Positions 10,862 to 21,954 of a stretch of 64,000 nucleotides of DNA are shown one piece after another (positions within the stretch are counted from its first letter, which is position 1; each line of letters opens with the position of its first letter). Where the stretch lies: positions 76,868,001 to 76,932,000 of the forward strand of contig JAZHRO010000002.1 in assembly GCA_037157565.1 (NCBI GenBank), given 5' to 3'. Both the position numbers and the translations under genes were made by a program. Under the pieces are notes generated by a model that saw only the letters and a list, made by a program, of their open reading frames with translations, did not search any database and was not told where the DNA came from. The stretch comes from Thalassia testudinum (taxonomy: Eukaryota > Streptophyta > Magnoliopsida > Alismatales > Hydrocharitaceae).

Positions 10862-12373
10862 GTTGTAACTCATCATAGCTAAATCGCCTAAGTTAAGCTA
10901 GAAACTAGGTTAAACACTATCAAATTAATACATAAAAAGGGTTAAGTGTGGAAAATAGAAAAAAAGACCTAAAACATCAATTGTGTGTTAAAAATGCATA
11001 ATTAGCTCATTAAATGAGATATTCTATTAAATAAGGTTAAATAGTGATCCAAGTGCAAATTGAACACATAAATGAGCTCAAAATTCCAAATCAAAAGTGT
11101 AATTAACTTCTAATATGTTCAATTGAGCATCAATAAAAACTTGGGTGCATTTGGACATCATTAAGGTCTTAAAATTAAGGATTTACATTTAGGTCCTTAG
11201 TACATCACTTGTCATCCTTAGAAAACTAACCAAGGACCTATTCGTACGATGTAGGGACCTATTTGTAAGCCTTAAGGTCTACTCTAAAATGTTTCTTAAC
11301 CACTTATGGGCTTTTGTGTAATCTTTCTACCCCTTCGTTGAGGGGCCCTCCCTGCAATTTCACCATTAGAAACCCCTACCCACCTGCAGCTCACGTGCTA
11401 CTATAGCCGCAAAGAACTGAGGCCATCCCAGCCATCCAATCTTTGTTCCCACAATCTGATGGATCATTTTCATTGGAAGCTTCACACGAATCAGCGTGTA
11501 GCTTCACCCTTTCTCCATATCCCATCTAACGGCCGCTATTTGATTTGAAGCTTACGTATGCTTTCTCCTCAAATCAAGATCACCCACGCCCTTATAGCCT
11601 AATTCCACCGTGAGGTGACCTGATTCACTTTCTCACTCTACTTAAGCACCTCCAATGATCGCGTGCGCACTATCAACTCCCTCCCCCTTGAGCCGATCCT
11701 TTCGTCCACATCAGCAGTTTCCTCACCCTCACTTTCCTCTGTCAGATGTGATAGAGTTGGCACTTCCCTCCCCAATTTCACTCATTGCCAGCCGACTAGG
11801 TGGTAGACCTTGGACATCTTCGTCAGCTGCTAATCCTCCTTCCCCCTTCATCGTCACCAGCCGCCGCCGGGTGACCTTAGACATCTTCCTCCCTTAGAGT
11901 AGCTTTTTAATGCTTTCTTAGATTAGATTTACATGCTTTCTAGGAGTAGGAGTAATTAGAGATGATCTGATGACTGTTAGTGTAGTTTAGGAGTAGATTT
12001 AAAGTTGAATTCGCACTAAATCTCCTCTAATCATTTCAGATAAAAGGAGACGAATTCACACCCTTCCCATTAATCATATTTCTTGCCCTTCATATTGCCA
12101 TTCCGCATTCTATTTTCATTCGATTTAATTTCACCAATCACCCAACCATTAGGTTTAATTTCATATCTGAGGACTTCGTGTCTCAGATTTGAAATTAGTG
12201 CCAAAGACCATTTTGGGGGGTCTCCCGCTCATTTCACAAAGTCACAAAGACCCCCCAATCTTAATTTGCCAACTCGAATTGCTCGATCTTATTTAAAATG
12301 GTGTTACTATTCAAATCAGTGATCTGAAACTCATTTGGATTTTATTGGATTTAATCGAGCTTTTTGAGATTAG
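10862..12373 (+). mobile_element. Insertion A, left part (unrecognised LTR-like sequence)
   Basis: This sequence interrupts the Tekay-like 3' LTR and is flanked by a near-exact 5-bp duplication (gatga at 10857-10861, gacga at 32488-32492). It starts GTTGTAACTC. It contains ggaagcttcac and gccgctatttgatttgaagctt-type words (11470-11560) followed by ctttctag words (11910-11945). A minus-strand copy of this block order occurs at 35720 down to 34900. No protein family is recognised. The Athila-like element interrupts it at 12379, after the atggg duplication. Confidence 0.55.
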
Positions 12374-12378
12374 ATGGG

Positions 12379-14114
12379 TGTTGAACGTTGGAGGACTACG
12401 CTATCGGAGTTGGTTTTGAAAATTTGTCGTTGTAGTTTGAATAGCAAAGAACTCGAGTTCAACAAATAAAATTTATACCGGAAAAGAAATCTTGGGTCGA
12501 ACTCAGGGAGGTTACATCTATCAAAATTTGCAATTATATTTTTTTGTATTTTTGTTTAAAAAGCGGAGTAATTACAATGAAATGGAATCAATATAAACAA
12601 TAAGAGAGAGAGAAAACATCCACTTGATGTTGCAAAATGTTTGTACAACTAAGAAAGCGAGAAATTACACTAGAAAGTAGGAAAATTCTACTCTAGAAAG
12701 CAGGAAAAAGGAATGGGAGAGAGAAGTTATCCTCCTCAATGATCACTTGGAGGATGAGCCGGATGAGACAATGACTGGAAGATGAGGAACGGAGTGGGAA
12801 GAAAAAGGTCGAAGCGGGAGGAAAGGGAATGGGGCAGCACGTCGTCGTCATCACGGGATCCGCTTCTAGAATGGGGGTGAAAATTTGATTCTAGCTCTTG
12901 AGGAGCATCCCGGGTGTGGGACAAGCTTCTCTTGAGCTTTGGAGAGGGAGAGAAGAGACGGAAGGGATGAGAAATTCGTATGGAGGGGGTCTTATTTTAT
13001 AGTTGCAAGGGAGTGGGGGCATTTTGGACATTTTAATTTGAAAAACATTAATATGGGACCTTTAGTGGCAGACTTAAACGTCACTAAAGGTCCGTCGTGG
13101 GCGACATGTGCACGCGCCGCACGCGCCCGCTCCTCTTCTCCGCCCAAAATGTATACGCACGTATGCGTAATTTCAGTCTTCCGATCAAGAGATCGGACGG
13201 CTTAAACCATCCTCGCTTGCGCTACGCGCTGCTTACGATCAAGCGTCAGCACCACGCATCTGATTGCGCGGGGGTACTATCGCTCACTCAGCGCCGTCCA
13301 ATCCTCATCGCGTGGCCCCACTCGCTTGCGCTCCCCCTCGCCCGCTCTTCAATTTGAGGTGCAGCAAGCTCAAACTCGCGGCCTTCGTCTCACCCACAAC
13401 AGCGCGACCGCTGCGCTGCAGCTGTTGCTTTATCGCAAAGAGGATTTTAGCACGCGGATTCGTGGCCGTTGGATCGAGATCCATCGATCAAGATCCTCTG
13501 CGCTCTTTCACTTGATGAAGATGAAGCGGCCGATCAGATTCAATCCTGGCCGTTGGATCAAGATACAATGGCTAGGATCGTGCGATGGAAATCCTTTGGA
13601 GATGCAACAACGATTCCTCGAGGCCGATTGGGCGGCTGGGATGGTGCCATGTGGTGCCATCCTAGCCGTCCATCTTCTGAGTGATGAAGATGTTGCCACG
13701 GGTATTGAATTAGACCGATTTTCGCGTCGTTAGGCTACGATCGTCCTTTCGAAAACATCCGTGTGATCGGATTTGTCGTCTAAGGTGAGGATTAACACCA
13801 TCTTGGCCCTTGCTCTTTAAGGTTCCTTGATCTCTATCTGGTGCTACGGATGTCCGATTAGGGTGATCTTGGAGCCATTGAACTCCAATCGTCGCTCTGA
13901 TTAGATCCGTATGGTTGGATCTTCGATTCGAGGCCCTGATAAAAAGTTGCCTTGTCCCTGACCATAAAAAGGAGACAAGTACTATACAATTTATACAACT
14001 TGATCTAAATGCATGATTATGCACGTTATGCACTATTTACAAGGTATGATGCTAATGTGACACTAAGAACATGCATTAATAGACATTTTAGGTTAATTAG
14101 ATGTATGCACATCA
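12379..14114 (-). repeat. 3' LTR of Athila-like element
   Basis: On the minus strand this 1736-bp LTR starts TGATGTGCATACATC and ends CGTTCAACA. It carries a tRNA-like segment (13360-13425), a decayed inverted repeat around 13060-13092 and the TATA word TATAAAATAA (12992-13001), in the same order as the B-family LTRs. Confidence 0.88.
13360..13425 (-). other. tRNA-like segment in LTR U3
   Basis: On the minus strand CAGCGCAGCGG (13409-13419) stands for the A box and GAGTTTGAGCT (about 13368-13378) for the B box, at tRNA-like spacing. It matches the 5' LTR copy at 28104-28170. Confidence 0.6.
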
Positions 14115-14680
14115 CACCGACATGCCTATCTTTTGCTAATCCCTAGCAAAAACTACATGCTATTTATAAAAGAATTAGGTTGGATTACTTGGGCATAAGT
14201 TATTTTCAACATTAAGGAATTTTTTACTCAAGATCTGAACTTTCAAAGACACAACAATGCCCGGGTATCTGCCAAAATGCAGACCGCCTCAACCCCTAGC
14301 CTTATTCAAAGAAAATTTTCTTTCTCTTTTCTTCTTTTCTAGTTTTTTTGGATTTTTGAGTTTAGGGTTAAAGAGTGGCTTTCTACGGCCATTCAACCCA
14401 CCCAAGATTTGATGAGAACCCTAAGTTCTAAGTATCTTATTTTGAATGTGATAGACTCATTGATCGGCAATTAGAATGGACTTCTGATTTCTACGCCTCT
14501 AGGTGACCTTAAAAAGAGAGTTCTGCCTAAAGGTGTATCTTTACTACTGGAAGCTTTCCCCTTACTTTTATCTTTATGGGGTCAACACAAGGGTGAATCT
14601 AGTGTATATCTCCCCAGCTTATTCTACTTCTCCGCTTCTTCCTAAGTGTTTTAGGAATTTTTAATGCATTTCTTCAGCTA

Positions 14681-14735
14681 GGTTCTGGACAACCGATCGA
14701 TGAGCTGTTACCACCGACAACTTGCTAGCCGTACT
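14681..14735 (-). repeat. 3'-UTR hairpin motif, copy 2 (Athila-like)
   Basis: On the minus strand GGCT, an AGCAA bulge, GTTG, a loop and TAACAGCT can fold as a bulged hairpin with GGCT/AGCT and GTT/AAC pairings. It is followed by GGTTGTCCAGAACC. The same motif appears twice in B1 and twice in B2. Confidence 0.7.
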
Positions 14736-14900
14736 CGTGCGGCGAAGTGTGGCTTATTTCTTTTATTTTCCTTTTTTCTTTCTTTCTTTCTTTTCTCCTT
14801 TTTCTTTTCTTTTTGACTTTCTTTTTTTCTTTTTTAAGTAGGTGGCTTCCCTGGTCTAAGATTTACCTAAAGGCAGTAAGAAAAGAATGGTCCAGTGACT

Positions 14901-14955
14901 GGGCTCTGGACGACCTACCTATGGGCTGTTACCCATGATAACTTGCCAGCCATAT
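14901..14955 (-). repeat. 3'-UTR hairpin motif, copy 1 (Athila-like)
   Basis: On the minus strand GGCT, GGCAA, GTTA, a loop and TAACAGCC give pairings GGCT/AGCC and GTTA/TAAC. It sits about 220 bases from copy 2, with low-complexity sequence between. Confidence 0.7.
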
Positions 14956-15534
14956 CACCCTAGAAGGTTCATTAGCTACCTAATTTCCGTTAAAACCACC
15001 GACTTAAGTTCCCTCAAATCAGAAGGTGGGTTGATAAGTCGTGTACTTATCACCCAAACTTATTTAATCAAATTACAATAGAATTCAAAATGGCGAGGAC
15101 TCGAAAAATAAATCCACATTTTAGTGGATACCCAGGCTGATTAAGTCCAAAGACCTGAAGGGTCTTAGTGTTAAGATCCAAATGTAATATTTCCTAAGAT
15201 TGAAAAGTTCTAATGTCCAAATATTCCTTCCTAATTCAAATTTTTTTTATGTCTATATAAGAAGAGAAATAGAATTTACAAGAATTTCACAGAGCTAACA
15301 AAATGATTTAAAAAATGAATCAACCCCCCATGCCTAGCTGATGTAATGTCCACATTGAGAAAAAGAGAAATGAAAGGAAGGGTAGAGTATGAAAGATATC
15401 ACCTGAATATGAAGCTCGAGTCAGCTCTGAGTCATATGTATAACTGCTGAGTTTAATACCATCAGCTAGGGGAAGTCTAGCCAAAGAAGCCACAACATGG
15501 CTAGAGCAACTGTGTCTGAGATAGGTTCTAGAAG

Positions 15535-16440
15535 AGTACGGTCAATAACAGGCTTCAGACATTGAGCATTGACTTTGAATGAATTACTCATCTTCGGGTC
15601 AGAGATCTGAACAGCTCCGTTTGGAAAAATCTGGTCGATAATGAACAGGCCATTCCATTTCGACCTAAGTTTGCCGGGAAAGAGCTTAAGTCAAGAATCA
15701 AATAGCCAGACCTTCTGGTTCGGCTCAAAGCTCTTGCAAGAAATCAGTTGGTAATGTAGAGCTTTGGTCCAAGCCTTGTACATCTTGGCATTCTCATATG
15801 CATCATTTCTAAGCTCCTCCAACTCAGATAGTTGGAGTTTCCTGGTCTTCCCGGCTAAACTCAGATCTAGATTGCACTGCAAGATTGCCCAGAATGCCCT
15901 ATGTTCAATCTATATGGGTAAATGGCATGCCTTTCCATACACCAAACGAAACGGAGACATGCCGATGAGCATTTTATACATCATATGGTAGGCCCAAAGA
16001 GTGTCCTCAAGCTTTTGAGTCCAGTCTTTGCGATCAGGCCTAACCATTTCCTGCAGAATATTCTTGATCTCCCGATTGGAGATCTCGGCCTGTCCATTCG
16101 TCTGGGGATGGTAAGGTGTAGAGATTTAGTGATTAACCCTGTATTTAGCCAGCAAATTACGAAACTGGGAATTAGTGAAATGAGTGCCACCACCATTGAT
16201 GATGGCCCTCGGAATCCCGAACCTGCTGAAGATGTTCTTCTTGACAAAATCGATGACCACCTTGTGGTCATTGGTTCGGGTGGGAATCACCTCAATCCAT
16301 CTGGACACGTAATCAACAGCGACGAGAATGTACTGAAGTCCAAATGAAGGGAGGAAGGGTCCCATGAAATCGATGCCCCAAACGTCGAAGATTTTGACAA
16401 AAAGAATTGGGTTTAGGGGCATCATATCGCCCTTAGTTAT
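15535..16440 (-). pseudogene. Integrase, degenerate (Athila-like)
   Basis: Upstream, near 16445-16600, the zinc-binding start keeps its histidines (FCHAFACGGHF) and CSQC, but stops flank it. The core frame at 16126-16425 has [10 protein letters not shown] with the first catalytic Asp and [14 protein letters not shown]. Where the family has SDGGTHF this copy has INGGGTHF, so the second catalytic Asp is Gly. A stop follows NH, then [19 protein letters not shown] supplies the Glu. The C-terminus (15691-15882 and onward) shows LSELEELRNDAYENAK and, after the frame end, a FPGKLRSKW segment to about 15535. It cannot integrate DNA. Confidence 0.88.
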
Positions 16441-17240
16441 GCTCCCGAGTGCCTAGCATTGGGAACATGACCTTGATAAATCCTAGGCATCCTTGAATAA
16501 AGACGGCCAATAGAATCCAGATTGCAAAATTTTTGCAGCTGTCTTTTTCCTGGAGAAGTGTCCACCACATGCAAATGCATGGCAGAACTCGAGTATACTA
16601 TTGAATTAGTTCTCCGGGACACATCGGTGAATAATGTGATCAGAGCCGATGTGGTACAGTTCAGGGTCCTCCCAAAAGTAGTATGTGGCCTCAGATTTGA
16701 GTCTATCCCGTTATTGCTTGGTCCAATCCTGGGGGATTTGACCAATGGCCAAATAATTAACAATGTCAGCAAACCACGGGGTTTGGACGTCTGAAACTGT
16801 AAGGATGGTTTCGTCCGGAAAAGTATCAGCAATCGGGATGTCCAAACGAGAAGAATCACTAAGAAGTCTCGACAAATGATCCACCACCACATTTTGTACC
16901 CCAAATTTATCCTTGATTTCAAGATCAAATTCTTGAAGCAGAAGAATCCAACGAATAAACCGGGGTTTGGCATCCTTTTTGGCCAAGAGATGTCTCAAAG
17001 CCGAGTGGTCGGTATAGATAATGATGTGAGACCCTAAGAGATAAGCCCTGAATTTCTCTAAAGCAAATACTACGGCTAGTAATTCCTCTGGGCCTCGTCC
17101 AGAGTTTTACTAGCGTAGTAGATGACAAAGGGCTTCCTATCAACTTTCTGACCTAAAACAACCTCGACTGCATAATCAGAAGTGTCGGTCATGATCTCAA
17201 AAGGGGTTGTCCAAACTGATGGTTGCAACACTGGAGCACA
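16441..17240 (-). pseudogene. RNase H and connector, degenerate (Athila-like)
   Basis: The domain starts with FEIMTDTSDYAVEVVLGQ (about 17190-17240), continues with [18 protein letters not shown], changes frame near 17080, and resumes at 16998-16711 with [20 protein letters not shown] and [12 protein letters not shown]. It removes the RNA strand of the RNA:DNA hybrid during reverse transcription. The usual CDASD start is TDTSD here. The connector toward integrase is broken by a stop at about 16711. Confidence 0.82.
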
Positions 17241-17931
17241 AGTGACTGCCATTTTAAGAAAATCAAATGCCGTACGGCATGATTCATCAAAATCAAATGG
17301 TGTTTCTTTGGTGAGAAGATTGCCCAGAGGATGAGCAACCTTCGAAAAGTCCTTAATGAATCTCCTGTAGAATCCCACATGACCCAGAAATGATCGAATT
17401 TGTTTAACAAATGTGGGAGTAGGAAGTTTAGCGATAGCATCAACCTTAGCTTTATCCACTTCAATTCCCCATTCAGAGATTACATGACCCATGGCGATGC
17501 CTTCTTGTGTCGTGAAATGACTCTTTTCCCAGCTAAGGACCAATCTTGTTTTGATGCATCATTTAAGAATCATGTCAAGATTAGCTAGACAAGAGTCAAA
17601 CGATTCTCCAAAAACAAAGAAATCATCCATGAAGACTTCCATAAACTCTCCCACTATGTTAGAAAATATGGCCAGCATATACCTTTGAAAAGTCGTAGGT
17701 GCATTGCATAAACCAAGTGTTATCATATGAAAAGCAAAGGTTTTGTAGGGATAGGTGAAAGTAGTTTTTTCCTAATCCTTGGGATGGATAGGAACTTGGT
17801 TGTATCCTGAGTAACCATCAAGAAAATAGTTACTTTTGCCCAACTAATCTTTCCAAGATTTGATCAATGAAAGGCAGAGGGAAATGATCCTTTTTTATGG
17901 TCTAGTTCAGCTTCTTGTAACTGATACAAAC
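17076..17931 (-). pseudogene. Reverse transcriptase, palm/thumb part (Athila-like), split by solo LTR
   Basis: This is the downstream half of RT. It starts at the insertion point with CISYKKLN, then KKDHFPLPFIDQILERL, TLGLCNAPTTFQRYMLAIF, and the catalytic box VFMDDFFVF with both aspartates kept. HVISEWGIEVDKAKV and SFLGHVGFYRRFIKDFSKVA are in the open frame 17076-17543. Stops and frame shifts lie at about 17540-17900. The upstream half is at 20591-20973; the 2659-bp solo LTR between them splits RT within the conserved WRVC-(I/V)DYRKLN region. Confidence 0.88.
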
Positions 17932-20590
17932 TATTACGACCCGGTTCCCGAATCTTTATAGGACTCGGAGACTGGCTCGACTCGACTAATCCCAAGACCC
18001 AATCATCCAACAAGAAATAACCAGAAAGCAGGAAAATAAACCACATTCACTATGCAGTGTAACTAACAGTAAAAGCGTACAAGCAGTAAAGGAAGTAAAA
18101 GCTGCTAATCAGTACATACCACCACAACAACAGGAAAGTAGAACAAAAGTACAGTAACAGGAACAGTAAACAAAGTCTAAAACTCACTAGCAGAAAGAGA
18201 GTACAACAGCAGTAAGAAAACTATTGTTGGGCTCGACTGGGCCCAGCACCCTCTGCAGCCAGTAACTCGGGCTACTCAACTCCTGGACCTATAAAGGGTT
18301 ATGAGAAAATGGAGTCAGCGAACGCTGAGTAGAGTGGTAACCAGACTATCTAAAGCAGTAAAAGCTAGCAGGTAAATTTATCTTTTCCAATTATTTTATT
18401 TTACAAGTAATTCTTTTTCACCACATTGGTTTACTTTCAGATTTCTTTCTTGATTTCACATGTTCCTCGTGGGAACGATCTTTATTATAGTCTTTTCCGA
18501 AGAGTAGAAGGTACACGTGGTGCTCTCCAGGCCGGGAGAGTCCCCCGTGGTAGTCCTACACCCAGTCAACCACCCCAAGGTCATAAACAAACGTAGCAGT
18601 GACTACGGCACACGCGATAAGCTCATGGGTAGCTACCCCGCACTGTTACGCGGTCAGTCGTTTCCGCTAGCGGGTACACCCAAAGTACAGCACGGAACAG
18701 TATAGGGCCTAGCCCTCTTAGAAACAAGGGTCTTGCCCCTCAAAACAAAATAGGGGTCTCACCCCTCCACAGTCCGCGCACCTTCGTCTGACTATCCCGG
18801 TTTGCCCAACGGGCCTAACAATTCGGTGTAGGGTGGCTAGCTGAACCCCGGGCCCCGTGGGGTGACTAGTTCCCTCCCTACACTAGTAACTCTCCCCAGT
18901 ACCGTGTACGCGAGGGCTAACAGAAGTCGGTGTAGAGTGGCCAATCCTAACCTCGGGTCCCAACCCAAGGGCAGCTAGCTCCGCTCTACACTAAAAAGGG
19001 GACAGTCGCTCTCCTTGGTACCACATACTCAAGGGCCAGCACACTTCCCATCCACATTTCCAGGCCTTTCCATTCATCCACAGGAGCTCTACTCCTAACT
19101 CCCCATAGGGTTCATGCTCATATTCACCATATTATTCCATACCAGGTTTCATCATTCACAATTCCATTCTTATTATACACATGCAGCTTGTATTTCCACA
19201 ATTTAACACATGCACAAGCGATATCATAGGTAACTATTTAGTTATCTCAAGCACGTCATGTTTTAACAGGCAGCTCGTATTTATTAATAGGTAGCGGCTA
19301 ACAATTCAGCTCATTCATTTATGACTACGATCTTAATCACGCACACAAACAGTGCAACTATTTCTCGTCCTAGGATTCGTGCCACATCCTAGGTTTCTAG
19401 TTATCTAATTTTCATGGCTGCATTCATGTTTTATAAATAGAACAGGGGGAAACCACTCTACCAAACAATCCTGGAGTACTGGGGGCTCATACTGCAGACC
19501 CATGTGCCTCTGCAAGCCCCAGACACGCAACAGGTCGAAGTCCTATACCAAGGAACACATCACAGCAGAACGTTCAGAACAGTATATAAAGGTTTCTAAT
19601 ATGTGGAGGAACTCACAAGGAAGACACAGGTATTTCATTTGTGTAAAACGAATCCCAATCGGATCCTAAACGGGTCAAAAACATATCTATAAACCCAAAT
19701 CAGACGTCTGGAAACAAGTCCAGACGTCTTAAAAGTCATCAGAAGCTCACCCAAGTCCTGCGGTAATCTCAGACGTCCAAGACTCCTCCTTGACCATCTG
19801 GACTCAACTCTAGATGTCTGACCTATCCTCTGGTCATCTGGGAATGCCACCGATCGTCTGGTAAGCTGTCCAGATGTCTGAAAATCTTGGGAGGGCATGT
19901 CTCGTGCATTCCCAAAGCTGCTCCTACGCACGATAGAGCAACACACCTCTTTTTAGCCAAGCAAAATGCCTCTGCGGTGTGGCCTGCATGGCCGTAACCG
20001 CAAGGAAGAAGTACCTGCACGAATACCCCCTTTCAAACGTCCGGTGTCATCGCCAGACATCCAGCGCGTCATCCGAAAGGAACTCCGAAAGTCTGATACT
20101 GGAAAAACTCCAGTATTAGACCGTGCTCCCGCTTCTCTCACCGCGCTTCACCGTGACTCCTCTTGCTCTGCTGCAGCTTTGACCGCTGCATGAAGTCGGG
20201 GACAACACCTCGATGCTCTCCTCCTCCCGCACGCGCCGCGGTGGCTGTGCAACACTCTGGTGAGCCCCCACGAAGCTCGCGAGCTCAACCTTCTCCTTCT
20301 CTTCACTCCCTCTCCTCCTCGCTCTCACTCCCTTTCTCTCGTGCGCCTCACTCAGTAGTGGAGTGGGAAGGAAGGTGGTGTTGGTGGAGTGGAGAGGAGA
20401 GGAAGGGGGCTTCTTATATAGGCGAGAGGGTTAGGGTTCGATGGGAAAAAAAGAGAAGAAGAGAGAGAAGGAAAAGGTCTACGTGCTAGCTGTGTGCAGA
20501 ACCAACATCGCGTACAAATTTTTCAATTTCCAGACCTCTGGGAAGGGGTCCAGACGTCTTAAAAGGCTCAAATCAAAATGGGTCTTTACA
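17932..20590 (-). repeat. Solo LTR, Tekay-like family, inside Athila-like RT
   Basis: A 2659-bp sequence is flanked by caaac (17927-17931 and 20591-20595). Read on the minus strand it starts TGTAAAGACC and ends GGTCGTAATA (canonical CA end mutated). It carries GACGTCT words and a market-like run of gtgtag...ctagct repeats similar to the Tekay-like LTR in the window. It has a GC-rich leader at 20130-20420 where short open frames are LTR shadows. Removing it restores continuity of the RT reading region. Confidence 0.85.
20091..20121. repeat. Hairpin inverted repeat in solo LTR
   Basis: GTCTGATACTGGA and TCCAGTATTAGAC are reverse complements at 12 of 13 positions around a 5-base loop (aaaac). 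It lies at roughly the LTR place where the 5' Tekay-like LTR has its 32-bp palindrome. Confidence 0.75.
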
Positions 20591-20973
20591 CAAACTCTCC
20601 AAGAGGAAGCTGAACGAGTTGTGACAGATTCTCCTTTCTCATTAGTCACAATGGTAATCCCGACTTTCTTTGGAACAATCTGTATAGAACTTACCCAAGG
20701 ACTATCAGAGATCGGATAAATGATTCCTGCATCGAGCCACTTAATAATCTCCTTCTTGACCACTTCTCACATATTTGGATTTAATCTCCTCTGCATCTGG
20801 CGAGAAGGGCGGGATCCATCTTCCAAAAATATTCTATGATTGCAATAAGATGGCTCGATCCCTCTAAGGTCATGAATGGTCAAACCAATTGCCTCCTTGT
20901 GTTCCTTCAGGATCTTAATCAGTTTAATTTCTTGCTCCTTTGTTAATTTAACACTGATAATCACAGGGAGCAT
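20591..20973 (-). pseudogene. Reverse transcriptase, N-terminal part (Athila-like)
   Basis: The frame 20767-20973 has EQEIKLIKILKEHKEAIG and the HRIFLEDGSRPSRQMQRRLN block that opens Athila RT. After a stop near 20765 it continues with VKKEIIKWLDAGIIYPISDS, SSIQIVPKKVGITIV and SSWRVC, where the solo LTR begins. The downstream half is at 17076-17931. Beyond the solo LTR the breaks in this part are one stop codon near 20765 and point substitutions. Confidence 0.87.
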
Positions 20974-21030
20974 CTTGTGTGGTCCTAAAAATTAATATTT
21001 CAGATTCTTAGGCAATGGTTTCAGTTCAAG

Positions 21031-21909
21031 CTAGGGTGGGTTGATGATTGAAGGTAAGGAAGATGCTGATGAAGACTCATCAAGAAGAAGGGGTTGAGAG
21101 TGAAAAAAATCAATAACCTCTTCAGAAGATGGCGGGTCTGCCAAAGAGGGTTGCGGGTCTAATTCATCATCAAAGGAGGAACTTTCAAATGCAGAAACCA
21201 TCATACAAGTTTCAATATTCACATTATCGTCCTCAAGTTCCTCGATAAATCCATAATCCTCAAATTTATTAATTGCCTTAAAAATATCCAATTTCATTCT
21301 TTGATCCCTAAAGGCGATTTTCATGCTACCACTTTCACAGTTAATGTTGGCCTTAGGGGTAGCTTGGAACAGATGCCTCAGAATGATGGGCATGTTCCTC
21401 AGATTTTCAGGTACATCCATGTCAAGGACAAGGAAATCTACAGGAAAATAGAAATCATTAACCTTAACAATAACATCTTCAATAACGCCTCGCGGATTTG
21501 TGACCGAACGGTCTGCTTACTGCAGCATTACTGAAGTTAGCTGAAGTTCACCTAATCCAAACTTCTTATAAAGAGAAGTCGGAATTAGGTTGATGGATGC
21601 ACCCAGATCCAGTGGTGCTCTATCAAAAGTGTAATCTCCAATGACACAAGAAATCAAAGGAGCACCTGGATCTCTCTTTTTCTGAGGGAGGTGGTGCAAG
21701 ATAACAGAACTAGCCTGCTCGGAGAGTACCACCTTCCTCGAAATAGATTCTCTTGACTTATGCTTCTGTGTACATAAATCCTTTAAAAATCTCGCGTAAG
21801 CCAGTATATGCCTGATAGCGTCGAGGAGAGGGATATTGATCTTGACATTCTTGAAAATATTCAGAAGCTCCTCATTACTATCAATAAACTTCCTCCTTGA
21901 TCTGCTCAA
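21031..21909 (-). pseudogene. Aspartic protease and flanks (Athila-like)
   Basis: The upstream frame (21517-21909) ends with the active-site region APLDLGASINLIPTSLYKKF. DLGAS is the Athila-type form of the aspartic protease triad, and it is intact. An in-frame stop follows LTSVMLQ. The next frame (21031-21420) starts DVPENLRNMPIILRHLF and runs into an acidic linker leading to RT. The protease matures Gag-Pol. Before the active site lies a conserved ELLNIFKNVKINIPLLDAI segment usual in this lineage. Confidence 0.87.
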
Positions 21910-21954
21910 GGCTTCAAGAAAAGGAACATGAGTCGGATCTTTGAAATCAGGTTC

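Larger units (their letters stand above)
14115..15530 (-). other. 3' untranslated region of Athila-like element with paired hairpin motif
   Basis: This lies between the end of integrase and the 3' LTR. It holds two copies of a 55-base hairpin-forming motif (14901-14955 and 14681-14735), separated by a T/C-rich low-complexity run (about 14750-14840). On the minus strand a word like AAAAGATAGGCATGTCGG precedes the LTR as probable polypurine tract. No env-like frame is visible. The first 150 or so bases next to integrase may still be coding remnant. Confidence 0.65.
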
